Shown in pieces: positions 1-8,648 of a stretch of DNA of 64,000 nt; within the stretch, counting starts at the first letter, position 1; the number at the start of each line of letters is the position of its first letter. The position numbers and the translations under genes were made by a program. Source of the stretch: Bdellovibrionales bacterium (lineage in GTDB: Bacteria > Bdellovibrionota > Bacteriovoracia > Bacteriovoracales > Bacteriovoracaceae); the NCBI GenBank assembly GCA_018646675.1, contig JABGUH010000005.1, positions 62,001 to 126,000 on the forward strand, given 5' to 3'. Under the pieces are notes generated by a model that saw only the letters and a list, made by a program, of their open reading frames with translations, did not search any database and had not been told where the DNA came from.

Positions 1-2458
1 CTTGATCAATCGAAACAAATGGATCAACTGGTAACAGACGATCTCCAACATATTGGGGTAGAAATTTTCCAGCATCATCTCTCGACAGTCCAAAAGTAGT
101 CTGAGTTAGGTCATTGGTACCAAATGAGAAGAAGTCAGCGTGTGGGGCGATCTGATCAGCAGTGATTGCGGCCCGCGGTAGCTCAATCATGGTTCCAATT
201 TTATAAGCAACTTTTTGTTTTTGTTGCGTAAGCACCTCTTCAACTGCGTTAAATACCTCTTTGCGAATAATCTCAAGTTCTCGATCAATGCCTACCAGTG
301 GGATCATAATCTCCGGGTAGACTTTAATCCCATTTTTGGTACTAATCGCTGCTGCTTCAGCTATTGCTTGCGCTTGCAAACGATAGATCTCAGGATAGGT
401 AACACCGAGTCGGCACCCTCGGTGACCAAGCATTGGGTTAAACTCAAACAGGGTTGCGGCCCGATCTTCAACAACTTTTAGATCAAGTTTCAGGCTTTTT
501 GCCAATGCTTGTTTATCTTCGGTGCTATGAGGTAGAAATTCATGTAGCGGTGGATCAAGTAGACGAATATTTACCGGTAGGCCATCCATCTCTTTGAAGA
601 TGCCGACAAAATCCTCTATTTGGAAGGGGCGAATGATCTCTAGTGCTTTTTGTCGCTCTTCAACCGAGGTGGCAAAGATCATCTGGCGAACTGCCATGAT
701 CCTTTCGGGGGCAAAGAACATATGCTCCGTTCGGCAAAGGCCAATTCCCTGGGCCCCAAATTCAATCGCTACCTGGCTATCTTTGGGGTTATCAGCATTA
801 GCACGAATCTTTAAGCGGCGAGTGCTATCTGCCCACTCCATATATGTTTTGAAGTTTTCGGTGATTTTTGCTGGAATCGAGGGGATAGATCCTTTGAGTA
901 CCTCTCCGGTGGCACCATCTAAGCTGATTAAGTCGCCCTCGCCAAAGGTTGTCCCATCAACGATCATTGTTTTGTTCTTCTCGCTAATGGAGAGGGCCGT
1001 ACAGCCTGCAACACATGACTTTCCCATTCCGCGAGCAACGACGGCAGCATGCGAGGTCATTCCACCTCGGGCCGTCAGTATCCCTTTTGCTGCATCCATA
1101 CCAGCGATATCATCTGGGCTAGTCTCTTGACGAACCAAAATTACCGCATGGCCCTTCTCGGTCAACTCTACTGCTTGATCAGAGGTAAAGACAATCTCAC
1201 CAGAAACGGCTCCGGGAGAAGCGGGTAGACCGGAGGTGATAACCTCCTTTGGGGCTTTAGGGTCAAAGCGTGGATGAAGTAGTTGGTTTAGATCTTCTGG
1301 ATTAATTCTTAACAGTGCTTCATCTCTGGTAAGAAGTTTCTCTTCCACCATGTCGACAGCCATTTTAAGGGCCGCGGCCGTAGTGCGCTTGCCGGATCTA
1401 GTTTGTAGAATGTAGAGTGTATCTTGTTCAATAGTAAACTCAATATCCTGCATGTCTCGGTAGTGCTGCTCTAATTTTTTATAGATATCCTCCAACTCAC
1501 CAAATAGTTTCGGCATCACCTCTTCTAGGGTTTGTAGGTTTTTATTGGACTCATTTTTCGAGTCATTATTAATTGGCTGTGGTGTTCTAATTCCAGCGAC
1601 AACATCTTCTCCTTGTGCATTGATTAGATACTCTCCAAAGAAGCGTCGATCACCTGTTGAAGGATCACGTGTAAAGCAGACACCGGTGGCACAGTCATCG
1701 CCCATATTACCAAAAACCATGCTTTGGACATTAACTGCCGTGCCCCAGTCGTGATCAAAGCCATTCAGCTCTCGATACTTTTGAGCGCGGGGATTTTTCC
1801 ATGATTGAAATACTGCCCCTATGGATTGCCATAGTTGCTCCTGGGGATCGGTTGGAAAAGAGGTTCCGCTATCTTCCAAAATGATTTTTTTATAGATAGT
1901 GACTAGCTCTTGCAAGTCTGAAGCAGTAAGCTCGGTATCCTCTTTTACCCCTTTACTCTCTTTCATTGTGTCCAGTGCGCCTTCGAGTTTTTCAATCTCT
2001 AAACCCATCACTACGTTGGCAAACATCTGGATAAAACGGCGATAGGAGTCCCATGCAAAACGGGGATTATCAGTCTTTCCGGCGATGCCAGTGACACTTT
2101 CATCATTCATGCCCAAATTTAAAACTGTGTCCATCATGCCGGGCATTGAAACTCGTGCTCCGGAGCGGACTGAGAAGAGTAGGGGATTGTTATTATCACC
2201 AAATTTTTTACCGCTATCTTTTTCAATGTTAGTAATGGCTTGCAGCACTTGCTCCCTAACCTCACTGTTAAGTTTGCCATCCTGCTTGCCATAGTCAATA
2301 CAGGCTTCAGTGGTGATGGTAAAACCTGGAGGCACGGGCAGATTCAGTGCAGACATTTCAGCCAGATTGGCCCCTTTACCGCCTAACATATTTTTTTGAT
2401 CTTTGTTGCCCTCGGTATTACCGGCACCAAAACCATATACCCATTTGTGTTTGCTCAT
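1..2458 (-). CDS. ppdK: Pyruvate, phosphate dikinase, 3' end cut by the window edge
   Basis: Interconverts pyruvate, ATP and phosphate with PEP, AMP and pyrophosphate in the cytoplasm. Translating the minus strand from 2458 gives about 819 residues with no stop before base 1. The order is an N-terminal ATP-grasp region (GGKGANLAEM near residue 27), the phosphohistidine swivel motif GGMTSHAAVVARG in the middle, and the start of the PEP-binding barrel (FFSFGTNDLTQTTFGLSRDD) near the edge. The last 60-80 residues, which should hold the catalytic cysteine, lie outside the window. ATG 2458 is preceded by a perfect AAGGAGG. The gene lies 27 bp downstream of glyS on the same strand, so the two are probably co-transcribed. 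With fba, tpiA and pgk elsewhere in the window it fits a reversible, pyrophosphate-linked glycolysis. Identification is firm. Confidence 0.96.
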   Translation of the reverse strand, partial: MSKHKWVYGFGAGNTEGNKDQKNMLGGKGANLAEMSALNLPVPPGFTITTEACIDYGKQDGKLNSEVREQVLQAITNIEKDSGKKFGDNNNPLLFSVRSGARVSMPGMMDTVLNLGMNDESVTGIAGKTDNPRFAWDSYRRFIQMFANVVMGLEIEKLEGALDTMKESKGVKEDTELTASDLQELVTIYKKIILEDSGTSFPTDPQEQLWQSIGAVFQSWKNPRAQKYRELNGFDHDWGTAVNVQSMVFGNMGDDCATGVCFTRDPSTGDRRFFGEYLINAQGEDVVAGIRTPQPINNDSKNESNKNLQTLEEVMPKLFGELEDIYKKLEQHYRDMQDIEFTIEQDTLYILQTRSGKRTTAAALKMAVDMVEEKLLTRDEALLRINPEDLNQLLHPRFDPKAPKEVITSGLPASPGAVSGEIVFTSDQAVELTEKGHAVILVRQETSPDDIAGMDAAKGILTARGGMTSHAAVVARGMGKSCVAGCTALSISEKNKTMIVDGTTFGEGDLISLDGATGEVLKGSIPSIPAKITENFKTYMEWADSTRRLKIRANADNPKDSQVAIEFGAQGIGLCRTEHMFFAPERIMAVRQMIFATSVEERQKALEIIRPFQIEDFVGIFKEMDGLPVNIRLLDPPLHEFLPHSTEDKQALAKSLKLDLKVVEDRAATLFEFNPMLGHRGCRLGVTYPEIYRLQAQAIAEAAAISTKNGIKVYPEIMIPLVGIDRELEIIRKEVFNAVEEVLTQQKQKVAYKIGTMIELPRAAITADQIAPHADFFSFGTNDLTQTTFGLSRDDAGKFLPQYVGDRLLPVDPFVSIDQ

Positions 2459-2485
2459 TTAAAACCTCCTTGATTTTTTTGGTTT

Positions 2486-3805
2486 TTACATCTGTTGGTT
2501 GATATATTCTTCTAGCTTATTGATTGCAACTCTTGTCTGCTGCATGCTATCCCGGTGGCGAACTGTGACTGCTTGGTCCTCCAAGGTGTCATAGTCTACA
2601 GTAACGCAAAATGGAGTCCCAATCTCGTCTTGACGGCGGTAGCGTTTTCCGATCGATCCGGCAACATCGTAGTCAGTCTTAAATTTCTTTCTTAGGTTGG
2701 AAACTATACGATCAGATCGCTCCATTAACTCTCCCTTTTTCATTAAGGGGAGAACTGCAACTTTGTTGGGAGCTAACTCTGGGTGGATCTTAAGTACAAC
2801 TCGCTCTCGCTCCTTGTCACCGGCAAATTCGACTCGGTAGGCGTCGGCCAGAACCGCTAGTAACGTTCGGTCACAGCCGACTGAAGTTTCAATTACGTAG
2901 GGGATATAGCGTTTGTTATTATCAGCTTGATCAACATAGCTTAAATTTTTACCCGAAAACTCTTGATGTTGTTTCAAGTCGAAATCAGTGCGCGAGTGAA
3001 TCCCTTCCATCTCTCCCCAGCCCATGGGAAATTTATACTCAATATCAGTGGCAGCATCAGCGTAGTGGGCCAACTTATCTGCTGGATGTGGTGCCCACTG
3101 TAAGCGATCAGGTCGCAAACCGTTGTCTAAGTGCCATTGATAACGAATCTCTTTCCAGCGCTCCATCTCTTCGCCTTGCATTCCTGGCTTGATGAAGTAT
3201 TGCATCTCCATCTGCTCGAATTCACGGGTTCGAAAGATAAAGTTGCCTGGGGTAATTTCATTACGAAAAGCCTTTCCAATCTGGGCAATGCCAAAGGGAA
3301 GTTTTTTACGCATAGTAGATTGAACATTTAAAAAATTAACAAAAATGCCCTGTGCCGTTTCAGGACGTAGGAAAACAGTAGATGATTCACTCTCAACTGC
3401 TCCCATCTGAGTTTTAAACATCAGATTGAACTCCCTTGGCTCAGTAAATGTTCCCTTGTTACCACAGTTGGGACACGCTTTAGCGGTATCGATTAAATCC
3501 TCTCGGAAACGTGCTTTACACTCCCGGCAGTCAACTAATGGATCAGAGAAACCATCTATGTGGCCAGATGCTTTCCAGACCGTTGGGTGCATAAGGATCG
3601 CAGCATCCACTCCTTCAATATCATCTCGGTAGGTCATCGATTGCCACCAACGCTCTTTGATATTACGTTTCAGTTCAACGCCTAGAGGGCCATAGTCCCA
3701 GCAGGAACCCAAACCCCCATAAACCTCAGAACTTTGGAAAATAAATCCTCGCCGTTTACATAGGGCGGCCAGCTCCCCAATTGATTTTAGATCAGTTTCA
3801 GACAC
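2486..3805 (-). CDS. glyS: Glycyl-tRNA synthetase, alpha2 (single-chain) type
   Basis: Charges tRNA-Gly. It is a class II synthetase of 439 residues, close to the size of the homodimeric bacterial form and unlike the alpha2-beta2 GlyQ/GlyS form of E. coli. Visible marks are DYGPLG near residue 38, a zinc-ribbon-like insert with CREC and CPNC (about residues 93-117), motif 2 around FRNEITP and [11 protein letters not shown], motif 3 around [18 protein letters not shown], and a C-terminal anticodon-binding domain ending in [14 protein letters not shown]. The start is GTG 3805 with GGAG nine bases upstream. The leader holds a 7-bp hairpin but no T-box sequence. It leads an operon with ppdK. Confidence 0.96.
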   Translation of the reverse strand: MSETDLKSIGELAALCKRRGFIFQSSEVYGGLGSCWDYGPLGVELKRNIKERWWQSMTYRDDIEGVDAAILMHPTVWKASGHIDGFSDPLVDCRECKARFREDLIDTAKACPNCGNKGTFTEPREFNLMFKTQMGAVESESSTVFLRPETAQGIFVNFLNVQSTMRKKLPFGIAQIGKAFRNEITPGNFIFRTREFEQMEMQYFIKPGMQGEEMERWKEIRYQWHLDNGLRPDRLQWAPHPADKLAHYADAATDIEYKFPMGWGEMEGIHSRTDFDLKQHQEFSGKNLSYVDQADNNKRYIPYVIETSVGCDRTLLAVLADAYRVEFAGDKERERVVLKIHPELAPNKVAVLPLMKKGELMERSDRIVSNLRKKFKTDYDVAGSIGKRYRRQDEIGTPFCVTVDYDTLEDQAVTVRHRDSMQQTRVAINKLEEYINQQM

Positions 3806-3869
3806 GTCGGTTACTCCAGATCAAGATGAGTTATATAAGTTGAGTGATATCTGCCTATTTTTCGGTTCT

Positions 3870-3891
3870 CAGTCTACCTCAAATTAGACTG
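3870..3891. repeat. 7-bp inverted repeat in the glyS leader region
   Basis: CAGTCTA (3870-3876) and TAGACTG (3885-3891) form perfect arms around an 8-base loop, about 65 bp upstream of the glyS start. It could be an operator or an mRNA hairpin for glyS. There is no T-run after either arm, so it is not a classical terminator. Function is unknown. Confidence 0.4.
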
Positions 3892-3990
3892 TAACTCTAC
3901 TGCTTTCCCCTTTGGAGCGGGGGGTTAACATTTTGCCCGCCTTAATATTGAACTAGTTTTAAGGTAGAATATTGGGGGAGGAGTGTAAAA

Positions 3991-4608
3991 TTGTTGAGTA
4001 AAATAGTAGTGTTTACCCTATTGATTGTGCCACTTGGCAATCTCTCTGCCTTGGTGGAGTTCGGAGGTAGTTACTCCTATCAGAAACAGCGCTTTGGAGA
4101 GAGTCGCCAAAATAGCATCATAGGCAAAACCTATCAAGGAAGTTTGGCCATCTACCTCTTTAACCTAACTGCCATCGAATTAAACTACTCAGAGAGTGAG
4201 GATACTGCTCAGCAAAATGATACGATTCCGATTACCAGTACTACCATCTCTGTTACTCAGAGCTCCAATATTGTTAAAACAACTGTCTATGGTATCGGTA
4301 TTCGCCAAGCACTTGCTTCACGAAAAGCTTTTTTGGTACCCACCATTAGTTTTGGTTATGCTAAAATGTTTGTTACCGATGGAACTGATTATACCTTTGT
4401 CGATTCAACCGATGGTAGTACATTCTTCTACCGTGCAGATCGGCAACGTAGAAGGGATGAGTCCGTTTTTGCAGAATTTGCCCTCCAGCTTCGTTTGACC
4501 AGGCGTTTCTCTTTAAAGGGATCGGTCAAGACTGTCTATCCTGCCTTTAAAGGGGGAATGGCTCGAGATAACATGAAGTATTTGGCCGGGTTTACCTGGT
4601 ATTTGTAG
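3991..4608 (+). CDS. Predicted outer-membrane beta-barrel protein
   Basis: Not assignable to a named family. The 205-residue product starts with a signal peptide (MLSKIVVFTLLIVPLGNLSA), followed by alternating polar/hydrophobic strands (for example GGSYSYQKQ, GSLAIYLFNLTAIELNYSE, FAEFALQLRLTRRFSLKGSV) and ends AGFTWYL, typical of a small beta-barrel whose last strand carries aromatic residues. The start is TTG 3991 (or TTG 3994), preceded by GGGGGAGGAG. The lipoprotein-peptidase gene begins 6 bp after its stop, so the two are likely one transcript. Barrel topology is inferred from sequence pattern only. Confidence 0.7.
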   Translation: MLSKIVVFTLLIVPLGNLSALVEFGGSYSYQKQRFGESRQNSIIGKTYQGSLAIYLFNLTAIELNYSESEDTAQQNDTIPITSTTISVTQSSNIVKTTVYGIGIRQALASRKAFLVPTISFGYAKMFVTDGTDYTFVDSTDGSTFFYRADRQRRRDESVFAEFALQLRLTRRFSLKGSVKTVYPAFKGGMARDNMKYLAGFTWYL

Positions 4609-4614
4609 CTATAG

Positions 4615-5682
4615 ATGTTCTTCCTACGTCGCATTATATATCTAACTTTTATACTGTCTCTAATCTACTCCTGTGCCAAAATCTCTTATATCGTGGAACA
4701 GGGCCAAGGGCAGTGGGCACTCATTTATCAGGCACGGGACAACCAAGAAGTGTTGCAAGATCAGAGTGTCTCTCAAGAGATAAAAGAGCAGATAAAAAAG
4801 GTGGAGAGTTTTAAACGTTTTTTCTATCGCTATATGGATCGTCCGACAACAGAGATCTACTCCAAGACCACGTTTTTAAAAGGTGAGGCGGTCACTCATC
4901 TCGTAATTGCTTCACCTATTAACCAAGTCAAAGCCTATCAGGAGTGTTTTCCTCTTGGGGGATGCTTCCCCTATCTTGGCTTTTTTGAGCATGAGTCGGC
5001 CAAACGCCATGCCCTTAGACTGGAAAAAGAGCACGATCTAGTAACTGTTATTCACCCGATCTATGCTTACTCCACCACCGGTCATCTCAACGATCCTATC
5101 CTCTCATCCTTCTTCCGTTATAAGCGCAAAGAGCTGGCCGAACTAATTTTTCACGAACTGTTTCATACCATTTTATTTATCAAGGATGAGGTGGAGCTTA
5201 ATGAGAATCTCGCCACATATGTTAGTCAATTGTTGGTAACACGTTATTTTAAACTAACTTCAAAGGAGCAGCGAGAGTTAGAAAGAAAAAATGGGGCATC
5301 AAGGGCCCTCTCGCGGCGAATCGTTTATCTGGTTAAACTTTTAAATCAGCGTTATCGTCAACAAGGAGTGGGAGTATCCTCACCTGCTATTGCCGCCCAG
5401 GTTTTAGAGCATTTTTTAAAGGAGGACTTCTATCCGCAGATCAAGGATGAGTGTCGCAAATGGCAGATTGATCCCAAAAAATGCCGGCCACTACATCGCC
5501 AATGGAATAATGCCTCTTTTGCGGCGATGATGACCTATCAGAGCAAGGGGGAGAGGATTGTAAAACTTCATCAAAAGTTAGCTTGTTCACTGCCCGAGCT
5601 AGTCGCGTACATTGAAAAACAACATCAACAATATCAAGAGCTGGATAGCAAAGATGGATTTGCAGACTATCTATTTAAGTAA
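4615..5682 (+). CDS. Putative lipoprotein aminopeptidase (predicted aminopeptidase family PF10023-like)
   Basis: The 355-residue protein begins with a lipoprotein signal (SLIYSC, with the cysteine near residue 20), so it is probably membrane-anchored in the envelope. Near residue 180 is HELFHT, a zinc-protease HExxH-type helix, followed by NENLATYV, where the glutamate would be the third ligand. This arrangement, with the following long helical region, matches the predicted aminopeptidase family found next to outer-membrane proteins in many proteobacteria. Activity has rarely been tested in that family, so the substrate is unknown. It follows the beta-barrel gene by 6 bp with no strong ribosome site of its own, suggesting translational coupling. 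It ends 18 bp from the convergent rpmG. Confidence 0.8.
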   Translation: MFFLRRIIYLTFILSLIYSCAKISYIVEQGQGQWALIYQARDNQEVLQDQSVSQEIKEQIKKVESFKRFFYRYMDRPTTEIYSKTTFLKGEAVTHLVIASPINQVKAYQECFPLGGCFPYLGFFEHESAKRHALRLEKEHDLVTVIHPIYAYSTTGHLNDPILSSFFRYKRKELAELIFHELFHTILFIKDEVELNENLATYVSQLLVTRYFKLTSKEQRELERKNGASRALSRRIVYLVKLLNQRYRQQGVGVSSPAIAAQVLEHFLKEDFYPQIKDECRKWQIDPKKCRPLHRQWNNASFAAMMTYQSKGERIVKLHQKLACSLPELVAYIEKQHQQYQELDSKDGFADYLFK

Positions 5683-5700
5683 TCAAATAGACTAAACTAT

Positions 5701-5904
5701 TTACTTTATCTCTTTGTGGGGAGTGTGCTTACGCTCAAAGCGGCAGTACTTACTCAATGACAGACGATCTGGCATCGTCTTTTTATTTTTTGTTTTCGAA
5801 TAGCGGCTAACACCTGGCTGATCGCTTTTTCTACAAGTTTGACACTCGAGGTGAATAATCACTCGTGGTCCTTTCCCTTTTTTCCCTTTCGGTTTATTTG
5901 CCAC
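5701..5904 (-). CDS. rpmG: Ribosomal protein L33
   Basis: Component of the 50S subunit. The 67-residue product is a little longer than the usual 50-55, through a basic N-terminal extension (MANKPKGKKGKGPR). The core has ECQTCR, then SKTKNKKTMPDRL and KYCRFERKHTPHKE. The first CxxC pair is complete. In the second pair only one cysteine remains (KYCRFE), so full four-cysteine zinc binding is not expected. The start is GTG 5904 with AGGAG seven bases upstream. It is divergent from rpmE across a 240-bp regulatory-looking gap and is not in the secE-nusG or rpmB context common elsewhere. Confidence 0.93.
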   Translation of the reverse strand: MANKPKGKKGKGPRVIIHLECQTCRKSDQPGVSRYSKTKNKKTMPDRLSLSKYCRFERKHTPHKEIK

Positions 5905-5980
5905 TTTACGCTCCTAGAGCTAATCTTACAATTCTAACTGCCTGATAAGAAGTGTGGGATGCTACTACTGTTTCTCTGCC

Positions 5981-6127
5981 TTGACAATACAAAAAATACC
6001 TAATCTTCTTGACATAGAATGATAAGTTAGGCAGATTACTTGCGCGCTTTAGAAATTCCGCTGCGCGGCGCAGTGAAGTGTGTCTGATACTGTTAAGATT
6101 GGATAATATATTTAGGACTAGTCCTAA
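5981..6127. promoter_or_regulatory. Palindrome-rich control region between divergent rpmG and rpmE
   Basis: The gap contains two TTGACA hexamers (5981-5986 and 6009-6014, same strand, 28 bp apart), a CTGCGC-G-GCGCAG inverted repeat (6061-6073) and a perfect 16-bp palindrome TTAGGACTAGTCCTAA (6112-6127) whose last base is the A of an upstream in-frame ATG of rpmE. A -10-like GATAAT lies at 6102-6107, so transcription would begin inside the palindrome, the usual place for a repressor site. The regulator is unknown. The hexamer and operator roles are inference. Confidence 0.5.
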
Positions 6128-6144
6128 TGCTCATGAGGTTGGCA

Positions 6145-6366
6145 ATGAAGAAAGATATTCACCCCAAATATCAAGAAGTAACGATTAATTGTGTCTGCGG
6201 CAATGAGATTAAAACACGTAGTACAGCAGAAGTTGCGAAAATTGATATCTGCTCTAACTGCCATCCATTTTACACTGGAAAGCAGAAGGTATTGGATACT
6301 GAGGGGCGAATTGAGAAATTTAGAAAGAAGTTTGGTACAAATTATACAAACTTAAAGAAAAAGTAG
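6145..6366 (+). CDS. rpmE: Ribosomal protein L31
   Basis: 50S subunit protein of 73 residues. It starts [12 protein letters not shown] and keeps the zinc-type signature: CVCG near residue 16 and [12 protein letters not shown] near residue 36, so this is the cysteine-containing (zinc-binding) form. The reading frame is open from ATG 6127, but ATG 6145 gives the normal L31 N-terminus and has GAGG at a good distance, so I place the start there. It is divergent from rpmG, which is unusual in pairing two zinc-ribbon ribosomal protein genes around one control region. Confidence 0.95.
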   Translation: MKKDIHPKYQEVTINCVCGNEIKTRSTAEVAKIDICSNCHPFYTGKQKVLDTEGRIEKFRKKFGTNYTNLKKK

Positions 6367-6447
6367 AGACTGACCACTGGCCTTAATCATGGGCGAGGAT
6401 TACGCAGACTAGCTATTCAAATACCTAAAATGGGTACTCATCTTTAA

Positions 6448-7206
6448 TCAATCTTCTACGCTTTGCATTCCGGTAAAAACGGTCTCGATCACCGCTTTTG
6501 AGAGTGGAGTGATCTGATCAGACTTTAGCATTATTACTACTGGGCTACGGTCAATAGAGGCACAGATAACCATCTCTCCTCGCTCACGATTGTACTCAGT
6601 GATAAAAAAGTGCTGCTCAAAAGATTTGGAGTAGTTCTCCATCAGTAGGGTGCCCCACTGGTCAGTTTGACTAATGGTTGGTCTCATCTCTCCTGTGGCC
6701 GAGATAAGTTGTAACTTATCCCGCTTTTTCTCCTCTTTGGGCACGAGGTCGTGGTAGATAATGGTTAGAGCAGTTGTGGCCATATTTTTATGAATAATAT
6801 CCCATAAATTTTCAACACACTTATTTCGATGGTCCTGCCATAGTTTTTGTAGGCTGTCTGTAGTGTCGAAGATCGTGCGAATTTGCTCAATATTGTTGGA
6901 TACAACCCAGCCTCCCTGTAGTCCACTGAGCAGCTCCCTGGCCTGGGTATATTCCATATTTGCAAGTTTATCAATTGGTCCAGTAAAGATTGAGCCACTA
7001 TCAATTGGCACTCTACTTCGATTTTCCTCGATCCAGGTAGAGATGGCAGGGAGTTGATCGTCCTGTTGGGAGATGATCACTGCGTGAAAAGATTTATCAC
7101 TCAACTGATCAAGGGCACACTCTTGCTGAGTTGCGGGAGCATTTGGAGAGTAGGAGGTGATATTGACCAACTCTTTGTCGGTGAGGTGAGCAATAGAAAA
7201 ATTCAT
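6448..7206 (-). CDS. Hypothetical cytoplasmic protein
   Basis: I do not recognise a family. The product has 252 residues, no signal peptide and no membrane segment, and is mixed alpha/beta in character. The N-terminal third (NFSIAHLTDKELVNITSYSPNA... ALDQLSDKSFHAVIISQ) reads like a response-regulator-type alpha/beta fold, but no phospho-acceptor pattern is clear. The C-terminal part (GEMVICASIDRSPVVIMLKS) ends in a beta-rich segment. ATG 7206 has AAGGAG seven bases upstream. It stands alone between rpmE and an exported protein gene. Confidence 0.7.
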   Translation of the reverse strand: MNFSIAHLTDKELVNITSYSPNAPATQQECALDQLSDKSFHAVIISQQDDQLPAISTWIEENRSRVPIDSGSIFTGPIDKLANMEYTQARELLSGLQGGWVVSNNIEQIRTIFDTTDSLQKLWQDHRNKCVENLWDIIHKNMATTALTIIYHDLVPKEEKKRDKLQLISATGEMRPTISQTDQWGTLLMENYSKSFEQHFFITEYNRERGEMVICASIDRSPVVIMLKSDQITPLSKAVIETVFTGMQSVED

Positions 7207-7315
7207 CAAATTTCTCCTTCAGTATCGCAAGCTTTAAACTTAGTAATTATAGTTAGCAGAGATTCATTTGGCCACCCAGCTAAAGCTCCGCTTTCGTTGG
7301 TATAAAATCAACTGT

Positions 7316-7345
7316 TTGACTAAGAGCAATAATCGTCTCTACAAT
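7316..7345 (+). promoter_or_regulatory. Possible sigma70 promoter for the 7356 gene
   Basis: TTGACT (7316-7321), an 18-base spacer and TACAAT (7340-7345) match a housekeeping promoter. If used, transcription would begin only about 3-5 bases before ATG 7356, giving an almost leaderless mRNA, although a Shine-Dalgarno sequence lies there. Either this promoter is not the active one, or the first methionine is decoded from a very short leader. Confidence 0.4.
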
Positions 7346-7355
7346 AGAGAGGAGA

Positions 7356-7997
7356 ATGAAAAATAACATTTGTTACTTAATCACCCTTTTGCTTGTGGTC
7401 ACAACTAGTGCGAACGCACAGGATGAACGCTATTTTCGTCAACTGCTATTTGAATACAAGCAGCGGGATACTTTTCAGCAAAAAAAGAGCGGTTACCACT
7501 TTATGTCTAAAAGCCCTCTCTACTCCTTGGATATAAATGGAGATAAGATAGAAGAGAGAATTGCGTACGAAGGGAGAGATGGTGAGATCTGGTTTTCTAT
7601 CTATAATAATAGCGGACATCAGATATTTAGTTATCGCTTAGATGCAGTTGGAAAGGGTGCCTCTCTCTATCGTATTAGAGTGCGAGATATCTCCTCTAGG
7701 ACTAAACTGCTATTGCTCTATTTCTATCAAGGTAATCATGATTACCTCTCTTTTAAAGGACGTTCTCGTCTCTATTTTGTCACTATTGATGATAAACGCT
7801 TGGATAAAATTAACGCTTTTAAGGGGCCGACTTTTTGGGAAGAGGCAAAGCATGCGCAGGGACACTATCACCAAAGAGCGTATAATATTTCCTTAAAGGA
7901 TTACAATCGTGATGGGATCATGGAGGTAATGGTCTCTCACCATTTGATTAATACTATTTATATGTATGTTGACTATGGTCGTTGGCGAGAGATCTAA
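7356..7997 (+). CDS. Hypothetical exported protein with calcium-loop-like repeats
   Basis: The 213-residue product has a clear signal peptide (cleavage likely after TTSANA) and is probably periplasmic or secreted. Two short segments, LDINGDKIEERIAYE (about residue 55) and KDYNRDGIMEVMVSHH (near the C-terminus), have the DxNxDxxxE spacing of EF-hand or FG-GAP/VCBS calcium loops. That suggests a small beta-sheet protein with metal-stabilised turns. No family name is secure. A ribosome site AGAGAGGAG overlaps the region just before ATG 7356. It is convergent with the next gene. Confidence 0.7.
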   Translation: MKNNICYLITLLLVVTTSANAQDERYFRQLLFEYKQRDTFQQKKSGYHFMSKSPLYSLDINGDKIEERIAYEGRDGEIWFSIYNNSGHQIFSYRLDAVGKGASLYRIRVRDISSRTKLLLLYFYQGNHDYLSFKGRSRLYFVTIDDKRLDKINAFKGPTFWEEAKHAQGHYHQRAYNISLKDYNRDGIMEVMVSHHLINTIYMYVDYGRWREI

Positions 7998-8010
7998 TCG
8001 TCGGTTTAGT

Positions 8011-8493
8011 CTAAGATGCTTGGGGAATATCCCAGTTATCGTCATCCCCATCTTTACTCTTTCTAGCACTTTTAATATCGATCATATCAGAGGTATAGTG
8101 GGAATGATCGCTTTCTACGCGCCTTAAAACGGCACTCCAAACCATATAGGGAATGCTGAGGAAAAGTAGCAGTAGTGCAATCTCTCCTGGGGTACTACCA
8201 CTATCAGAGGCGGGAGTTCTCTCTTCAAATTGCCACTGGTGATTTTCGGCTTGGAGGAGAGAGTGAGGAGGTGTATAGGTTGAACCATTCTCCAAGGTGC
8301 GCTCCAACCTTTTTGGCTTGCCGCTGGTAAAGCTGTGGCCGGGTGAGTTTTGAGCATTACTATAGGGTTCCTGCTGTCCATCAATGGCAATACTGCTGAT
8401 TGGTTCTATCGCCGGACGGCGAGCAAAGACAAAACCAGAGATCACCATTAAGACCGTTAATACTATTAGTAAATTTGGAGTTTTCTTTCTCAT
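8011..8493 (-). CDS. Hypothetical membrane protein
   Basis: A 160-residue product with an N-terminal hydrophobic segment (LLIVLTVLMVISGFVFA), a polar linker of about 75 residues rich in Ser, Pro, Gly and Thr, a second hydrophobic segment (GEIALLLLFLSIPYMVWSAVL), and an acidic tail ending DGDDDNWDIPQAS. It is likely a bitopic or two-span inner-membrane protein with the linker outside. I do not recognise a family. The longer frame to 8544 is open, but ATG 8493 has AGAGG upstream and begins directly before the hydrophobic segment. Confidence 0.6.
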   Translation of the reverse strand: MRKKTPNLLIVLTVLMVISGFVFARRPAIEPISSIAIDGQQEPYSNAQNSPGHSFTSGKPKRLERTLENGSTYTPPHSLLQAENHQWQFEERTPASDSGSTPGEIALLLLFLSIPYMVWSAVLRRVESDHSHYTSDMIDIKSARKSKDGDDDNWDIPQAS

Positions 8494-8648
8494 CGTAGCC
8501 TCTAAGTAAAAGATATTGTGTAATCTTTTCCTGATTGCGACCATTGGTCACCCTTATATGATACATTGCATGTTTGGTAATTGGTAGTGTGGGAAAAAGA
8601 GGACTGCTCCCACTTGGTGGCCCCATAGCGATATGGTCGGGTATTTTT

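Noticed and set aside
594-1130. 178-codon plus-strand frame inside the ppdK region
   Set aside because: It is antisense to conserved ppdK motifs, which continue unbroken in the other strand. Its composition has no domain signal.
3806-3990. Possible tRNA or T-box element in the glyS leader
   Set aside because: There is a 7-bp hairpin, but no tRNA-like cloverleaf, no TGGCC-type T-box and no terminator/antiterminator pair.
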